64,000 nucleotides of DNA, taken from NCBI GenBank assembly GCA_050014595.1, contig JBEKDA010000005.1, positions 115,198-179,197 of the forward strand, written 5' to 3'. The position numbers and the translations under genes are program-made. Under the pieces are notes generated by a model, which searched no databases, was not told the DNA's origin, and saw only the letters and a program-made list of their open reading frames with translations. Of the stretch, positions 40,559 through 49,115 are shown one piece after another; the first letter of the stretch is position 1, and each line of letters opens with the position of its first letter. This DNA comes from PALSA-129 sp050014595. Its GTDB lineage: Bacteria; Acidobacteriota; Terriglobia; Bryobacterales; Bryobacteraceae.

Positions 40559-40843
40559 CCCCAAGTTTCAATCCGACCAGGATGCCGCAGAATATTTCGA
40601 GAGCCATTCTGTCGCCGGTGTGTGGGATCGGTTATCCGAGGCTCCTCAGGCCAAACCGTCGGCGGCGTTAGCCAGGGAGATCCGCGAGCACCGCGCGCCG
40701 CAAAATCTCCGATCTCCCTTCGGCTGGCTCCCGAACAGATCGCCGCGGCAAAGCACATCGCGGCGGCGAAGTCGGTTGGCTACCAAACACAACTTCGGAT
40801 GTGGATTGCGGACGGGATCCGGCGAGAAGGCAAACGCGCCTAG
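40559..40843 (+). pseudogene. second brnA copy, frameshifted
   Basis: The first part reads FQSDQDAAEYFESHSVAGVW and ends after LAREIREHRA. The rest (SPISLRLAPEQIAAAKHIAA onward) continues in another frame because one base is missing near 40700, compared with the intact copy. It has no start codon of its own and no adjacent brnT. Confidence 0.85.
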
Positions 40844-40888
40844 TGTGCCGAAGCACAAGTACGAATCGGCGACAATACGGGCAAGTGG
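40559..40888 (+). repeat. right copy of the 330-bp direct repeat
   Basis: This is the partner of 39216-39549. The similarity begins at the same base inside brnA and ends in AAGTGG beyond its stop, so the duplication did not include brnT or the brnA start. Confidence 0.85.
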
Positions 40889-40951
40889 AAAGATCCTGAG
40901 CCCCAGCACGTTAAGAGGGAGTATTCGAATGTGTGGCAGCCCTGCAAGTTG

Positions 40952-40957
40952 TATAAT
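40952..40957 (+). promoter_or_regulatory. -10 box of the Cys-rich protein gene
   Basis: A consensus TATAAT would start transcription near 40964, leaving about 28 bases before GTG 40992. No clear -35 box is seen. Confidence 0.4.
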
Positions 40958-40991
40958 TGTTCGTAACTTAGTCAGCTCACAGGGACAAACT

Positions 40992-41618
40992 GTGACAAAG
41001 GGAAATGACCATCGTATCAAGGGCGGCGGGAGGCCTTGCGCGCTATGCCATCGGCGCCTTCCCCTCTGCGATAGCCATCTGCTTCCGAAGGGCATATATC
41101 GCCTTCTGCGAAAGAAAGCGACGAGCCAGGGCCCAGTCCACTTTGGCGACGGCTACTCATACAGCACTGATAAGCAGGTTACCGATTACTTACTTTGCCT
41201 AGATTGTGAAGCGCGCTTCCAGAGACTTGGTGAGGGCTGGGTTTTACGTCAGTGCTATCGGGGCGAGTCGAGGTTTCGGTTGCGTTCGACTCTCGGTCCG
41301 TATCTGGAACCGATACGGCTCTACCTCACGGGAGAAGCAGCGTTCCCTCCACGTGTGATCCTCGTCATTCGCATATCGAGCCTGGTTAAACTGGCTGAGT
41401 TTATGAACGCTCCAGAAGGCCGCAATGAGAATGGGTTCCACTTCCACAGCTTTACGATACCTGGACTGACGTTCCTTCTGTTCGTGGGAGGGTGGCTCAA
41501 CGAGCAGTGGTTTGAGCTGGCGACCGCGCCGACTCCCGCTCACTACGTTTCAATCTCTCCGAATGCCGATATCACCGCGCTGATGAATATGGCGGCCGTC
41601 CGGAAGAAGTCCGCCTGA
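40992..41618 (+). CDS. Cys/His-rich protein of unknown function, HNH-like N-terminus
   Basis: This 208-residue protein starts at GTG 40992 behind CAGGGACA. Near the N-terminus are CALCHRRLPLCDSHLLPKGIYR and then YLLCLDCEARF. The two Cys pairs around a conserved S-H-x-x-P-K resemble a treble-clef/HNH-type zinc site, though the usual catalytic pattern is incomplete. The remaining 130 residues (LILVIRISSLVKLAEF-like and FLLFVGGWLN) are strand-rich and unassigned. Base composition is visibly AT-richer than flanking housekeeping genes. An ATG at 40929 is possible but would include the -10 box. It is probably an accessory gene. Confidence 0.65.
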   Translation: MTKGNDHRIKGGGRPCALCHRRLPLCDSHLLPKGIYRLLRKKATSQGPVHFGDGYSYSTDKQVTDYLLCLDCEARFQRLGEGWVLRQCYRGESRFRLRSTLGPYLEPIRLYLTGEAAFPPRVILVIRISSLVKLAEFMNAPEGRNENGFHFHSFTIPGLTFLLFVGGWLNEQWFELATAPTPAHYVSISPNADITALMNMAAVRKKSA

Positions 41619-41981
41619 AGGTTTCTGCTACGCATCGGCGACCTTCATCGTGATTCTCTCAAGGTACTCCTCGACGACGGAGCGGTGTTCCTTGGTTACC
41701 CGTCTGCGCTACGAACCCTTATCGGCTTGCAGGCGGACCCGACTGTCAGAGAGTCCACAGGTTCGGCACCGATGGATTTAGCTCGCAGATGGAATGAGAC
41801 TGCAACGATCCAAGTATTGGGAAGGGCTTCATAGATTCCTCCCAGTCCGCGCAGCCGTTGTGAACTCGTCGAAAACAAGGCCGAAAGTTACATGAGCGTA
41901 TCACGCCCAAACCGCCGAGGTGGTCCGGGCCTTTCAGATTTGCCCCCTACCGGATTCCGACTCCCGCGGCGCACACGGCCG
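41619..41981. other. gene-poor gap
   Basis: In this 363-base gap I see no credible gene, hairpin or repeat. A short minus-strand frame near 41631-41700 (VTKEHRSVVEEYLERITMKV) could be the decayed end of a gene but has no start. Confidence 0.5.
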
Positions 41982-43646
41982 CTACTCCTTACTCACATTG
42001 ACGAAATACAGATCCGTGGCCACCGCAAACTCATCCTTCTTGAGCGCCGTCTTCATGGTCTTCCATTCGGCGGTGGGCTGCACGATCTGCCAGTTATCTT
42101 TGGCGCCCACCTTGATCGGCATCGCGAAGCCCGCTTCGTCGGCCTTCCAGCGGTAAGAGACGGTGCCCGCACCATCGTCGAACTTCAGCTCCAAAACCGG
42201 CAGAGCCGCGTGGCGCAGGTACTCATCGAAGATGGCCGTCAGGTTCATTCCGGTTTTCTGGTTGAAGTAGGCGACCATATCCTCGGTCATGATGTTTTGA
42301 TACTTGAAGTGCTGGAAGACATCGTGGATCAGCGCAAACCAGCGCTTATCATCATTTATGACGCTGCGTAGCGTGTTGAGGAAAAGCGCGCCCTTAAAGT
42401 ACATGTCCTGCGGCGGTTCGCGGTTCACGCCGCGCTGCGTGATAATCGGCTGCCGGTTCTGGACCCTCGCCTTGTAGCCGTTGGTGTACTTCAGGCCGTC
42501 TTCTTTGCCCCACATGTATTCCACGTAGAGGCACTCCAGGTAGGTGGTCCAGCCTTCGTGGATCCACATGTCGGACACGTCGGCCGCGGTGATGGCGTTG
42601 CCGAACCATTCGTGGCCGCTTTCGTGGATGATGATGAAGTCGAACCGCGGGCTGATGCCGACGCCGGTCCAGTCGCGCCCCAGGTAGCCGTTGGTGAAGT
42701 GGTTGCCGTAAGTAACGGCGGTCTGGTGCTCCATGCCGGAGTAAGGCACTTCGACCAGTTTGTAGCCATCCTTCTTGAAGGGGTATTCGCCGAAGTAGTG
42801 CTGGTAGGCTTCGATCATTCCCTTGGCTTGCGCGAACTGCTTCTTGGCCTTTTCCAGGTCTTCGGGCAGAGCGTAAAAATCGAGCGGCAGGCCGCCGAGC
42901 TTGTCGGCGAAGTGCTCGTACTTGCCGATGTTCAACGAAACGTCGTAGTTGTTGATGGGGTAATGAATGAACCAGTCCCAGCGGGTGTAGCCGTCGCCCA
43001 GGCTGGTCTTGCTCACGAACTTTCCGTTGGAGACATCCACCAGGTCGTTGGGGATGGAAACGCTGAGCTGCATGTTCTCCACCTCGTCGCGCCACTGGTC
43101 CTTGTTGGGCCACCAGAGGCTGGCGCCGATGCCCTCGCAGGCGGTGTAGATCCACGGCCGGCCGGCCGGGTCCTTGCCGAAGGTGAAGCCGCCAAACCGG
43201 CTGATCGTTTGCGGCGTTCCGGAGTAGTAGAAGTCAATCGAATAGGTGCGGCCGGTCTTGAGAGTCTCTGGAAAGTCCACGAAGACGGCGCCCAGTTCGC
43301 GTTCGTACTTAAGGGTCGTCGCGCCCATCAGGATCTTGTCGACGTTGAGGTTGGCGAAGAGATCGAGCTGGATGCGCGTATCATCTTTAAGCATCTTGAA
43401 GCGGATGGTGTTCTTCCCGGCGATCACCTTCTTTTCCGGGTCGACGCGCACGTCCAGATGGTAGAAGAGCAGATCGTTGTTGGCGCGATACCGGCCGTAC
43501 TCGCCACGGAGGATATCGGCGCGCGTGGGCGCCGCAGGTTGGGGCGGAGGGGTCCGCTGCGGCGTCTGGGCGGAAACCAAGGCCGCGGAACACAGCAATA
43601 AGACCAGAGCGGCGCACAGGCGCCGGCGGAAGATCGGTTGGAGCAC
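41982..43646 (-). CDS. exported M1-family metallopeptidase, short form
   Basis: This 554-residue protein has a signal peptide ending LVSAQ and a Pro-rich stretch. The M1 N-terminal domain (YRANNDLLFYHLDVRVDPEK) leads to the exopeptidase-like segment VPYSGMEHQTAVTYG. The zinc site HESGHEWFGN has its third ligand Glu 18 residues on (WIHEGW). A catalytic Tyr candidate is in MYFKGALFLNTL. The C-terminal helical domain of classical M1 enzymes is absent, giving the compact form common in Acidobacteria and Bacteroidetes. It probably trims peptides in the periplasm. Confidence 0.93.
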   Translation of the reverse strand: MLQPIFRRRLCAALVLLLCSAALVSAQTPQRTPPPQPAAPTRADILRGEYGRYRANNDLLFYHLDVRVDPEKKVIAGKNTIRFKMLKDDTRIQLDLFANLNVDKILMGATTLKYERELGAVFVDFPETLKTGRTYSIDFYYSGTPQTISRFGGFTFGKDPAGRPWIYTACEGIGASLWWPNKDQWRDEVENMQLSVSIPNDLVDVSNGKFVSKTSLGDGYTRWDWFIHYPINNYDVSLNIGKYEHFADKLGGLPLDFYALPEDLEKAKKQFAQAKGMIEAYQHYFGEYPFKKDGYKLVEVPYSGMEHQTAVTYGNHFTNGYLGRDWTGVGISPRFDFIIIHESGHEWFGNAITAADVSDMWIHEGWTTYLECLYVEYMWGKEDGLKYTNGYKARVQNRQPIITQRGVNREPPQDMYFKGALFLNTLRSVINDDKRWFALIHDVFQHFKYQNIMTEDMVAYFNQKTGMNLTAIFDEYLRHAALPVLELKFDDGAGTVSYRWKADEAGFAMPIKVGAKDNWQIVQPTAEWKTMKTALKKDEFAVATDLYFVNVSKE

Positions 43647-43752
43647 GATATTACCTTATCGCGAATGGGACCGTCGGTTCCATTCGGGCCGGCTTCGCAT
43701 TTCTCACATGTGGTCCAAGGAGGTGGCGCACGCACGAGTGCCTGCCTCACAA

Positions 43753-44538
43753 CTAGCGCAGGCGGGCGAGAGTATTGCGCATGGCTTCGAGATGGCGATC
43801 GTTGCCGGCGGTGAATTCGCCGACCTTGGCGATGACGCTGTCGTGGAGCGTGAAGAAGAGTTTCACGATCTCGGGATCGCGCCAGCCACGCTCGGTCTCT
43901 TCCTGCATGACGCGGAGAGCTCTGGTGCAAGAAAAGGCCGCTTTGTACGGCCGGGGATTGGTGAGCGCGTCGTAGATGTCGACGGTCTGCAGTACACGGG
44001 CCAGCAGGGGGATCTCCTCGCCGCGCAATCCGTCGGGATACCCGGTGCCATCCCAGCGTTCATGGTGGTGCCGGATGAGCGGCAGCACGGGGTTGAGCGA
44101 TTTCAGGTGGCGGCAGATTTCCGCGCCGCGCTCCGGATGGCTGCGCATGACCACCCATTCAAGCGCGGTCAGCTTGGCGGGCTTGAAGAGGATCGCATCG
44201 GGGATTCCAATCTTGCCTATATCGTGCAGGTAGCCGCCGCGGTATAGCGCCAAAAGGGCCGGACGATCGAGCCCCATGGCCGTCCCCATCGCTACGCTGA
44301 TGAAGGCCAGCCTTTCGCAGTGTCCGGCAGTGTGCTTGTCGCGTTGTTCCACCACCTGGCCCAGAGCGAACAGGATGGTCTCGGTTTCGCTGACGGCGAG
44401 ACCTTCCTCGAAGACGGCATCGAGTTTAGCGAGGGTGGAGTGGGTAGCTTGCCGGGGACCTTGCCAACGGGCGCGAGCACCATCCGCGGGAGGAACACCG
44501 GGGAAGCTGGCTTCACTTTCGATATTCACATTCATCAC
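43753..44538 (-). CDS. HD-GYP domain phosphodiesterase
   Basis: This 261-residue protein has a short N-terminal region and a full HD-GYP domain: the first metal His in KHTAGHCERLA, YLHDIGKIGIPD, SHPERGAEI, RHHHERWDGTGYPDGLRGEEI and VDIYDALTNPRPYK. All metal ligands and the GYP loop are present, so it should hydrolyse cyclic di-GMP. It has no receiver or sensory domain, so activity is set by expression or a partner. Confidence 0.92.
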   Translation of the reverse strand: MMNVNIESEASFPGVPPADGARARWQGPRQATHSTLAKLDAVFEEGLAVSETETILFALGQVVEQRDKHTAGHCERLAFISVAMGTAMGLDRPALLALYRGGYLHDIGKIGIPDAILFKPAKLTALEWVVMRSHPERGAEICRHLKSLNPVLPLIRHHHERWDGTGYPDGLRGEEIPLLARVLQTVDIYDALTNPRPYKAAFSCTRALRVMQEETERGWRDPEIVKLFFTLHDSVIAKVGEFTAGNDRHLEAMRNTLARLR

Positions 44539-44605
44539 GCTACTTGCCTATATCGGCTGAAACGCCAGAAGGAACAGGGTACTGGGAAGAATATCGAAAC
44601 CCATT

Positions 44606-46204
44606 TCAGTATCTGACGACGGTGACAGCCCGCCAGGAGGAGTTGCCGGCGGCATCGTAGGCGCGGACGGAGACCACGTTGGTGCCGGATAGCAGGGGCA
44701 CGACCGCGGACCAACTGGTGGTGCCGCTGGCGGCGCCGGCATCGCCATTCGAAGTGGACCAGGTTACGCTGGTGACCGCGACATTGTCGCTGGCCGAACC
44801 GCTGATGGCAATGGTGCTCGAATAAGCGGATGCGATGCTGGAAGCCGGCGACAGGATGGTCAGGCTGGGCGGCGTGGTATCGGTGGTCTTGGTGCCGGTG
44901 CCGGACCCACCCGAACCGCTTCCGGTGCCCGTGCCAGTGCCTGTCCCGGTTCCCGTTCCGGTGCCGCTTCCGCTTCCCGTGCCCGTGCCAGTGCCGCTTC
45001 CCGTGCCCGTACCAGTCCCTGTCCCGGTTCCCGTTCCGGTGCCCGTGCCGGATGGCGGGGTGACAAAGCCCGGGGCGGTGCCGTAAACGGCCTGGATGGC
45101 GGCGATATCGCCGGGGGCAAGGCCCGTGGCGAAGCTGTAATAGGGGTACATGACGTCGCCGGGCTGATCGGAGTGTCCCAGGCCGAGCGCGTGGCCGGTT
45201 TCATGGAGCGCCACGGTAAAGAGATCGACGGAGCTGCCGATGTGCCAGTTTTCAGAATCATCGAAGTGCATGTCGCCGGCGATGGGCTCGGAGTTCGGAG
45301 GAGCGGGGAAGAACGTGTGGGCGAGAATGCCGCCCGGGCCGTCGAACGGGTAGCCATCGCCGTGCGCGCCGCTGGCGAACAGGATATCGATACTCCGGGT
45401 GGCATGCGCTTGCGCGGCGGGGGTGAAACTGACATTGGTGTAGCGGGCCCATGTGGCAAAAGCACGGGCGATTTCGCTCTCCACCTGGCTCGAATCCAGC
45501 TTTTCGGTGAGCTGGTCGAAGAAATAGCCGAGTGTGATGCCAGCGCCGGAAGCGGAATTCCAGGTGGCGACCGGTTGCGCGTAGTCCGCCACCAGGCCGG
45601 CTTCGGTAAGCGGGCCTGGACAGCCGAGGACCGGGGTGCCGGACTGGAGATCGACGGAAGCCGGCAGAATATAAGCGACGTCGTCGGAAGCGGCCAGATT
45701 GGGGAGCCCGCTGGCCGGGCCGGTTACCAGCAGTTGAGCGGGCAGCAAGTCGGGATTTTCGATGATTGTAAAACCTTGAGTCTCAAGAAATTCCCAATCA
45801 TTCGCGAGGGCCGAATCGGGTTGAAAGATCACCAGGTAAGCCCCGGCGGACTGGGTGCTTAGAACAGGGCTGATCTTCGCCTGGGGATCGAGCGGTCCGC
45901 TCCAGGCCACATCGAGCCCCACCAGATTCAGCGGAGCGGGACCGGACACCATGAGAGTGTTGTCGGGGACGTAGGCCAGGACGTGGATGCGGCGTCTGGC
46001 GAGCAAGGCGCGGACATCGGCGTCCGGGTAGGAGTTAAACAACACGAGAAAGTGGCGGACCGCTCCGGGAGCGGTCTCCCGGCGCGCCAAAGCATTAGCC
46101 GGCGCGGGACTGATGCTGCCTGTTTTCAGACGGATGACACCCTGTGAATAGGCCGTTTGTGCCAGCAGGATCGGCATCAAGCCGGCGGCCCAAAATATTC
46201 GCAT
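44606..46204 (-). CDS. secreted matrixin-type metalloprotease
   Basis: From ATG 46204 the protein has 532 residues: a signal peptide (MRIFWAAGLMPILLAQTA), an N-terminal region of about 180 residues, and an M10-type protease domain. The zinc motif HETGHALGLGHSDQPGDVMYP contains HExxHxxGxxH and the Met-turn. A Gly-Thr/Gly-Ser repeat tract of about 60 residues follows, then an Ig-like domain (TPPSLTILSPASS to GNSSWRAVTVVRY). The protease should cut extracellular protein. It is divergent from the NHL gene, with only 75 bases between, so the two share a regulatory region. Confidence 0.88.
   Translation of the reverse strand: MRIFWAAGLMPILLAQTAYSQGVIRLKTGSISPAPANALARRETAPGAVRHFLVLFNSYPDADVRALLARRRIHVLAYVPDNTLMVSGPAPLNLVGLDVAWSGPLDPQAKISPVLSTQSAGAYLVIFQPDSALANDWEFLETQGFTIIENPDLLPAQLLVTGPASGLPNLAASDDVAYILPASVDLQSGTPVLGCPGPLTEAGLVADYAQPVATWNSASGAGITLGYFFDQLTEKLDSSQVESEIARAFATWARYTNVSFTPAAQAHATRSIDILFASGAHGDGYPFDGPGGILAHTFFPAPPNSEPIAGDMHFDDSENWHIGSSVDLFTVALHETGHALGLGHSDQPGDVMYPYYSFATGLAPGDIAAIQAVYGTAPGFVTPPSGTGTGTGTGTGTGTGTGSGTGTGTGSGSGTGTGTGTGTGTGTGSGSGGSGTGTKTTDTTPPSLTILSPASSIASAYSSTIAISGSASDNVAVTSVTWSTSNGDAGAASGTTSWSAVVPLLSGTNVVSVRAYDAAGNSSWRAVTVVRY
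44885..45050 (-). repeat. GT/GS-encoding hexanucleotide array in the protease gene
   Basis: A near-tandem GGNACN array (GTGCCN on the plus strand) encodes alternating Gly-Thr and Gly-Ser. Third positions vary, so it is old or under drift rather than freshly expanded. Confidence 0.8.
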
Positions 46205-46279
46205 TGTTTGTCTCTGCTGATTCTCATCGCGCAATTTGAGATTTATTGGAGCCTGGAGACACAAATAAGAGATTCAGAG

Positions 46280-49018
46280 ATGAGATTTACTTATTACAGC
46301 GCGCTGGTCCTGGCATGGGCCGGCACAGCCGGTGCGGCCGGAGCGGACTTCCAGCATGCGACGTACCAGATGGCAACCGTGGCAGGGAGCGGGCAGATGG
46401 GCGATGGCGGGCCGGCGACGGCCGCGCAAATGGGCGCCATACAAGGCATCGCGGTGGACCGCCTGGGCAACCTGTATCTCTCCGACTCGGATCACCACCG
46501 CGTGCGCAAGATCGACACCAAGGGAGTGATCACCACCATAGCCGGCACCGGCTTGGCGGGATTCGGCGGAGACGGCGGGCCGGCCACGGCAGCGCAACTG
46601 AACCTGCCCTACGGCCTGGCGGTAGACCTGGCGGGCGCGTTGTACATCGCCGATCTCAACAACAACCGCGTGCGGCGGGTGGGAACAGACGGCGTGATCA
46701 CGACGTTCGCGGGAAGCGGGGGCCAGGCGTCCTCGGGGGACGGCGGACCGGCCACCGCGGCGCAACTGCTCGAACCACGCAACGTGGCGGTGGACGCGGC
46801 AGGCAACGTGTACATTTCCGAGTTCGGCGCCAACCGGGTGCGGGAAGTGACCCTGAACGGCAAAATCCAGACGGCCGCGGGCACCGGCTTCGCAGGCAAC
46901 AGCGGCGACGGCTTGCCGGCGGTGAACGCCCAACTGAGCCAGCCCGCGGGCCTGGCGGTGGACCGGACCGGGGCGCTGTACATTGCGGATACGAGGAACA
47001 ACCTGGTGCGAAAGGTCCTGCCAGGAGGCATAATGTCGACCGTCCTGGGCAAAACGCCGAACACTGCGTTGTCGACCCCGGTGGCCGTGACAGTGGATCT
47101 GAACCAGAACCTCTACGTGGCGGACTCCAGCACCATTGTGCACGAGTACACCGCGGCCGGTAAGTGGTCGAACTTCGCGGGGACGGGCGATGCGGGGTTT
47201 TACGGCGACGGCGGGCCGGCGACGCAGGCGGGACTGCTCGAGATCCGAGATCTGGCAGCGGACCTGGCAGGCAGCCTGTACATCGCCGACGGGGTGCGCG
47301 TCAGGGAGGTCTCAAACGGCACGATCCGAACGATCGCCGGAGACGATTACCTGCACATTGGAGACGGCGCAAGCGCAACGGCCGCCGAACTGTTCAATCC
47401 GTCGGCGCTCTGGCTGGATGGCCGTGGGAACCTGCTGATCGCCGACACGGGCACCGGGCGCGTGCGGAAGGTGGACTCCTCGGGCGTGATCACGACTCTG
47501 GCGGGAACCGGAGCGGCAGGGCCGGGCGCGGAAGGAGCCGTGGCTGCCACCGCTACGTTGCTCGATCCGATGGGCGTGGTGGAAGACGCGGCCGGAAATG
47601 TGCTGATCCTTGAATCGGACCGCATCCAACAGGTGGGAGCCGATGGACGGATCCGCACAGTGATGGGGACGGGTTCCCACAGTCAGACGCTCGACGGCCT
47701 GCCGGCCAACCAGACGTCGCTGGTCTCGCCGCATGGGCTATGTATCGACCGGGCGGCCACGGTGTATGTGGCGGACGCGGATCGAATCCTGAAGTGGCCT
47801 CCGGGTGGGGTGGTGACCACCGAGGCGGGCAACGGCCTTCCCGGAGCGGCGGGGGATGGCGCGCAAGCCCCTCTGGCGCAACTCTCGGTGCCGTACGCCT
47901 GCGCCGTGGACAGCTTCGGCAACCTGTACATCGCCGACACGTACAATCACCGCATCCGCAAAGTGGACGCCGGCGGAGTGATCACGACCGTGGCGGGCAC
48001 AGGACAGCCGGGATCGAGCGGGGATGAAGGCGCGGCGACGGCGGCGGCTTTGTGCCGGCCGGCAGGCGTGGCGGTGGATGACAACGGTGACATCTTCCTT
48101 TCGGATACGGCCAACAACCGCATCCGGCAGGTGACGCCCGACGGCGTCATCCACACCATCGCGGGGACAGGCACCGCTTCGTTCGGCGGCGATGGCGGTG
48201 CGGCCCTGAGTGCCCAGATCAATGGACCGACGGGCATTCTGCTGGACGGCGCGGGAGATCTGTTCTTCGCCGATACGAACAACAACCGCGTGCGTCTGCT
48301 GGTTCCGAACGCTGTGGTGCAACCGCCGCCCTTAGTGGTGGCGCCGCCACTAACGGTGGCCAACGCAGCCAGCCTGATGGCGGGACCGGTGGCGCCGGGC
48401 GAGTTGGTTACCATTCTGGGGATGGGACTCGGACCCCAGGCCGGGGTGGGCGGGACCTACGACGCGTCGGGGTTGCTGGCCAACCAACTGGCCGGCACGG
48501 AAGTGCGCTTCGACGGCGTGCCGGCGCCGCTGCTGTATGCGCAGGCCAGCCAGATCAACGCGCAGGTGCCGTACACGGTGTCCGGCAACGGCACAACCCG
48601 CATGGAAGTCTTCTACCAGGCGGAATCGGTCGGAACGCTGGACCTGACGGTGACGGCGAATGTGCCGGCGGTGTTTTCGACCATCGTGCAGCAGGACGGG
48701 ACATACAACTCGCAGACCAACCCGGCGCCCCACGGCACCTTCCTGACGCTTTACGCCACGGGAGATGGAATCGAATATGGGCCGGATCTGGCCGGGTTGC
48801 CGGCGGCGGCGCCGTATCCATTCCCGGTGCTGCCGGTGACGGTGACGCTGGCGGGAATGGCGGCGGAAGTGACCTATGCGGGCAGCGCGCCTGGCTTGGT
48901 AGGGATCCTGCAAGTCAATGCGCGGGTGCCGGGGAGTTTCGTGCCCTCGGGCGCCGTGCCGTTGATCCTGACGGTGGGGACAGTACAGGCGCCGGCCGTA
49001 ACGGTGTGGGTGCAATAG
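46280..49018 (+). CDS. secreted NHL-repeat protein with TIGR03437-like C-terminus
   Basis: This 912-residue protein begins MRFTYYSALVLAWAGTAGAA at ATG 46280. About twelve NHL-type blades follow, each like GIAVDRLGNLYLSDSDHHRV-RKI with ITTIAGTG-GGDGGPATAAQL spacers, forming one or two beta-propellers. From about residue 700 (LTVANAASLMAGPVAPGELV, ITILG-type, QINAQVPYTVSG, LYATGDG) comes the C-terminal domain named TIGR03437, abundant in Solibacter. It probably binds ligands or surfaces outside the cell; no enzyme motif is seen. Confidence 0.9.
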   Translation: MRFTYYSALVLAWAGTAGAAGADFQHATYQMATVAGSGQMGDGGPATAAQMGAIQGIAVDRLGNLYLSDSDHHRVRKIDTKGVITTIAGTGLAGFGGDGGPATAAQLNLPYGLAVDLAGALYIADLNNNRVRRVGTDGVITTFAGSGGQASSGDGGPATAAQLLEPRNVAVDAAGNVYISEFGANRVREVTLNGKIQTAAGTGFAGNSGDGLPAVNAQLSQPAGLAVDRTGALYIADTRNNLVRKVLPGGIMSTVLGKTPNTALSTPVAVTVDLNQNLYVADSSTIVHEYTAAGKWSNFAGTGDAGFYGDGGPATQAGLLEIRDLAADLAGSLYIADGVRVREVSNGTIRTIAGDDYLHIGDGASATAAELFNPSALWLDGRGNLLIADTGTGRVRKVDSSGVITTLAGTGAAGPGAEGAVAATATLLDPMGVVEDAAGNVLILESDRIQQVGADGRIRTVMGTGSHSQTLDGLPANQTSLVSPHGLCIDRAATVYVADADRILKWPPGGVVTTEAGNGLPGAAGDGAQAPLAQLSVPYACAVDSFGNLYIADTYNHRIRKVDAGGVITTVAGTGQPGSSGDEGAATAAALCRPAGVAVDDNGDIFLSDTANNRIRQVTPDGVIHTIAGTGTASFGGDGGAALSAQINGPTGILLDGAGDLFFADTNNNRVRLLVPNAVVQPPPLVVAPPLTVANAASLMAGPVAPGELVTILGMGLGPQAGVGGTYDASGLLANQLAGTEVRFDGVPAPLLYAQASQINAQVPYTVSGNGTTRMEVFYQAESVGTLDLTVTANVPAVFSTIVQQDGTYNSQTNPAPHGTFLTLYATGDGIEYGPDLAGLPAAAPYPFPVLPVTVTLAGMAAEVTYAGSAPGLVGILQVNARVPGSFVPSGAVPLILTVGTVQAPAVTVWVQ

Positions 49019-49024
49019 CCGACT

Positions 49025-49052
49025 TGTAGCGCCGGCGGTCTTTGCCGCCGGT
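49025..49052. repeat. palindromic repeat (family A), single arm
   Basis: TGTAGCGCCGGCGGTCTTTG followed by CCGCCGGT matches the left arm of the 21851 element; the right arm is missing. Confidence 0.65.
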
Positions 49053-49115
49053 CCCCTCCCAGCGACAACCGGCAAGAGCCGATCGTGTCTCCGAGGCTGT
49101 TATCCTGAGGGCTGC

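Noticed and set aside
41696..41878. 60-codon minus-strand frame in the gene-poor gap
   Set aside because: No ribosome-binding site, motif or neighbour support.
44885..45050. Possible CRISPR or regulatory repeat
   Set aside because: It is an in-frame hexanucleotide array coding the GT/GS linker of the protease.
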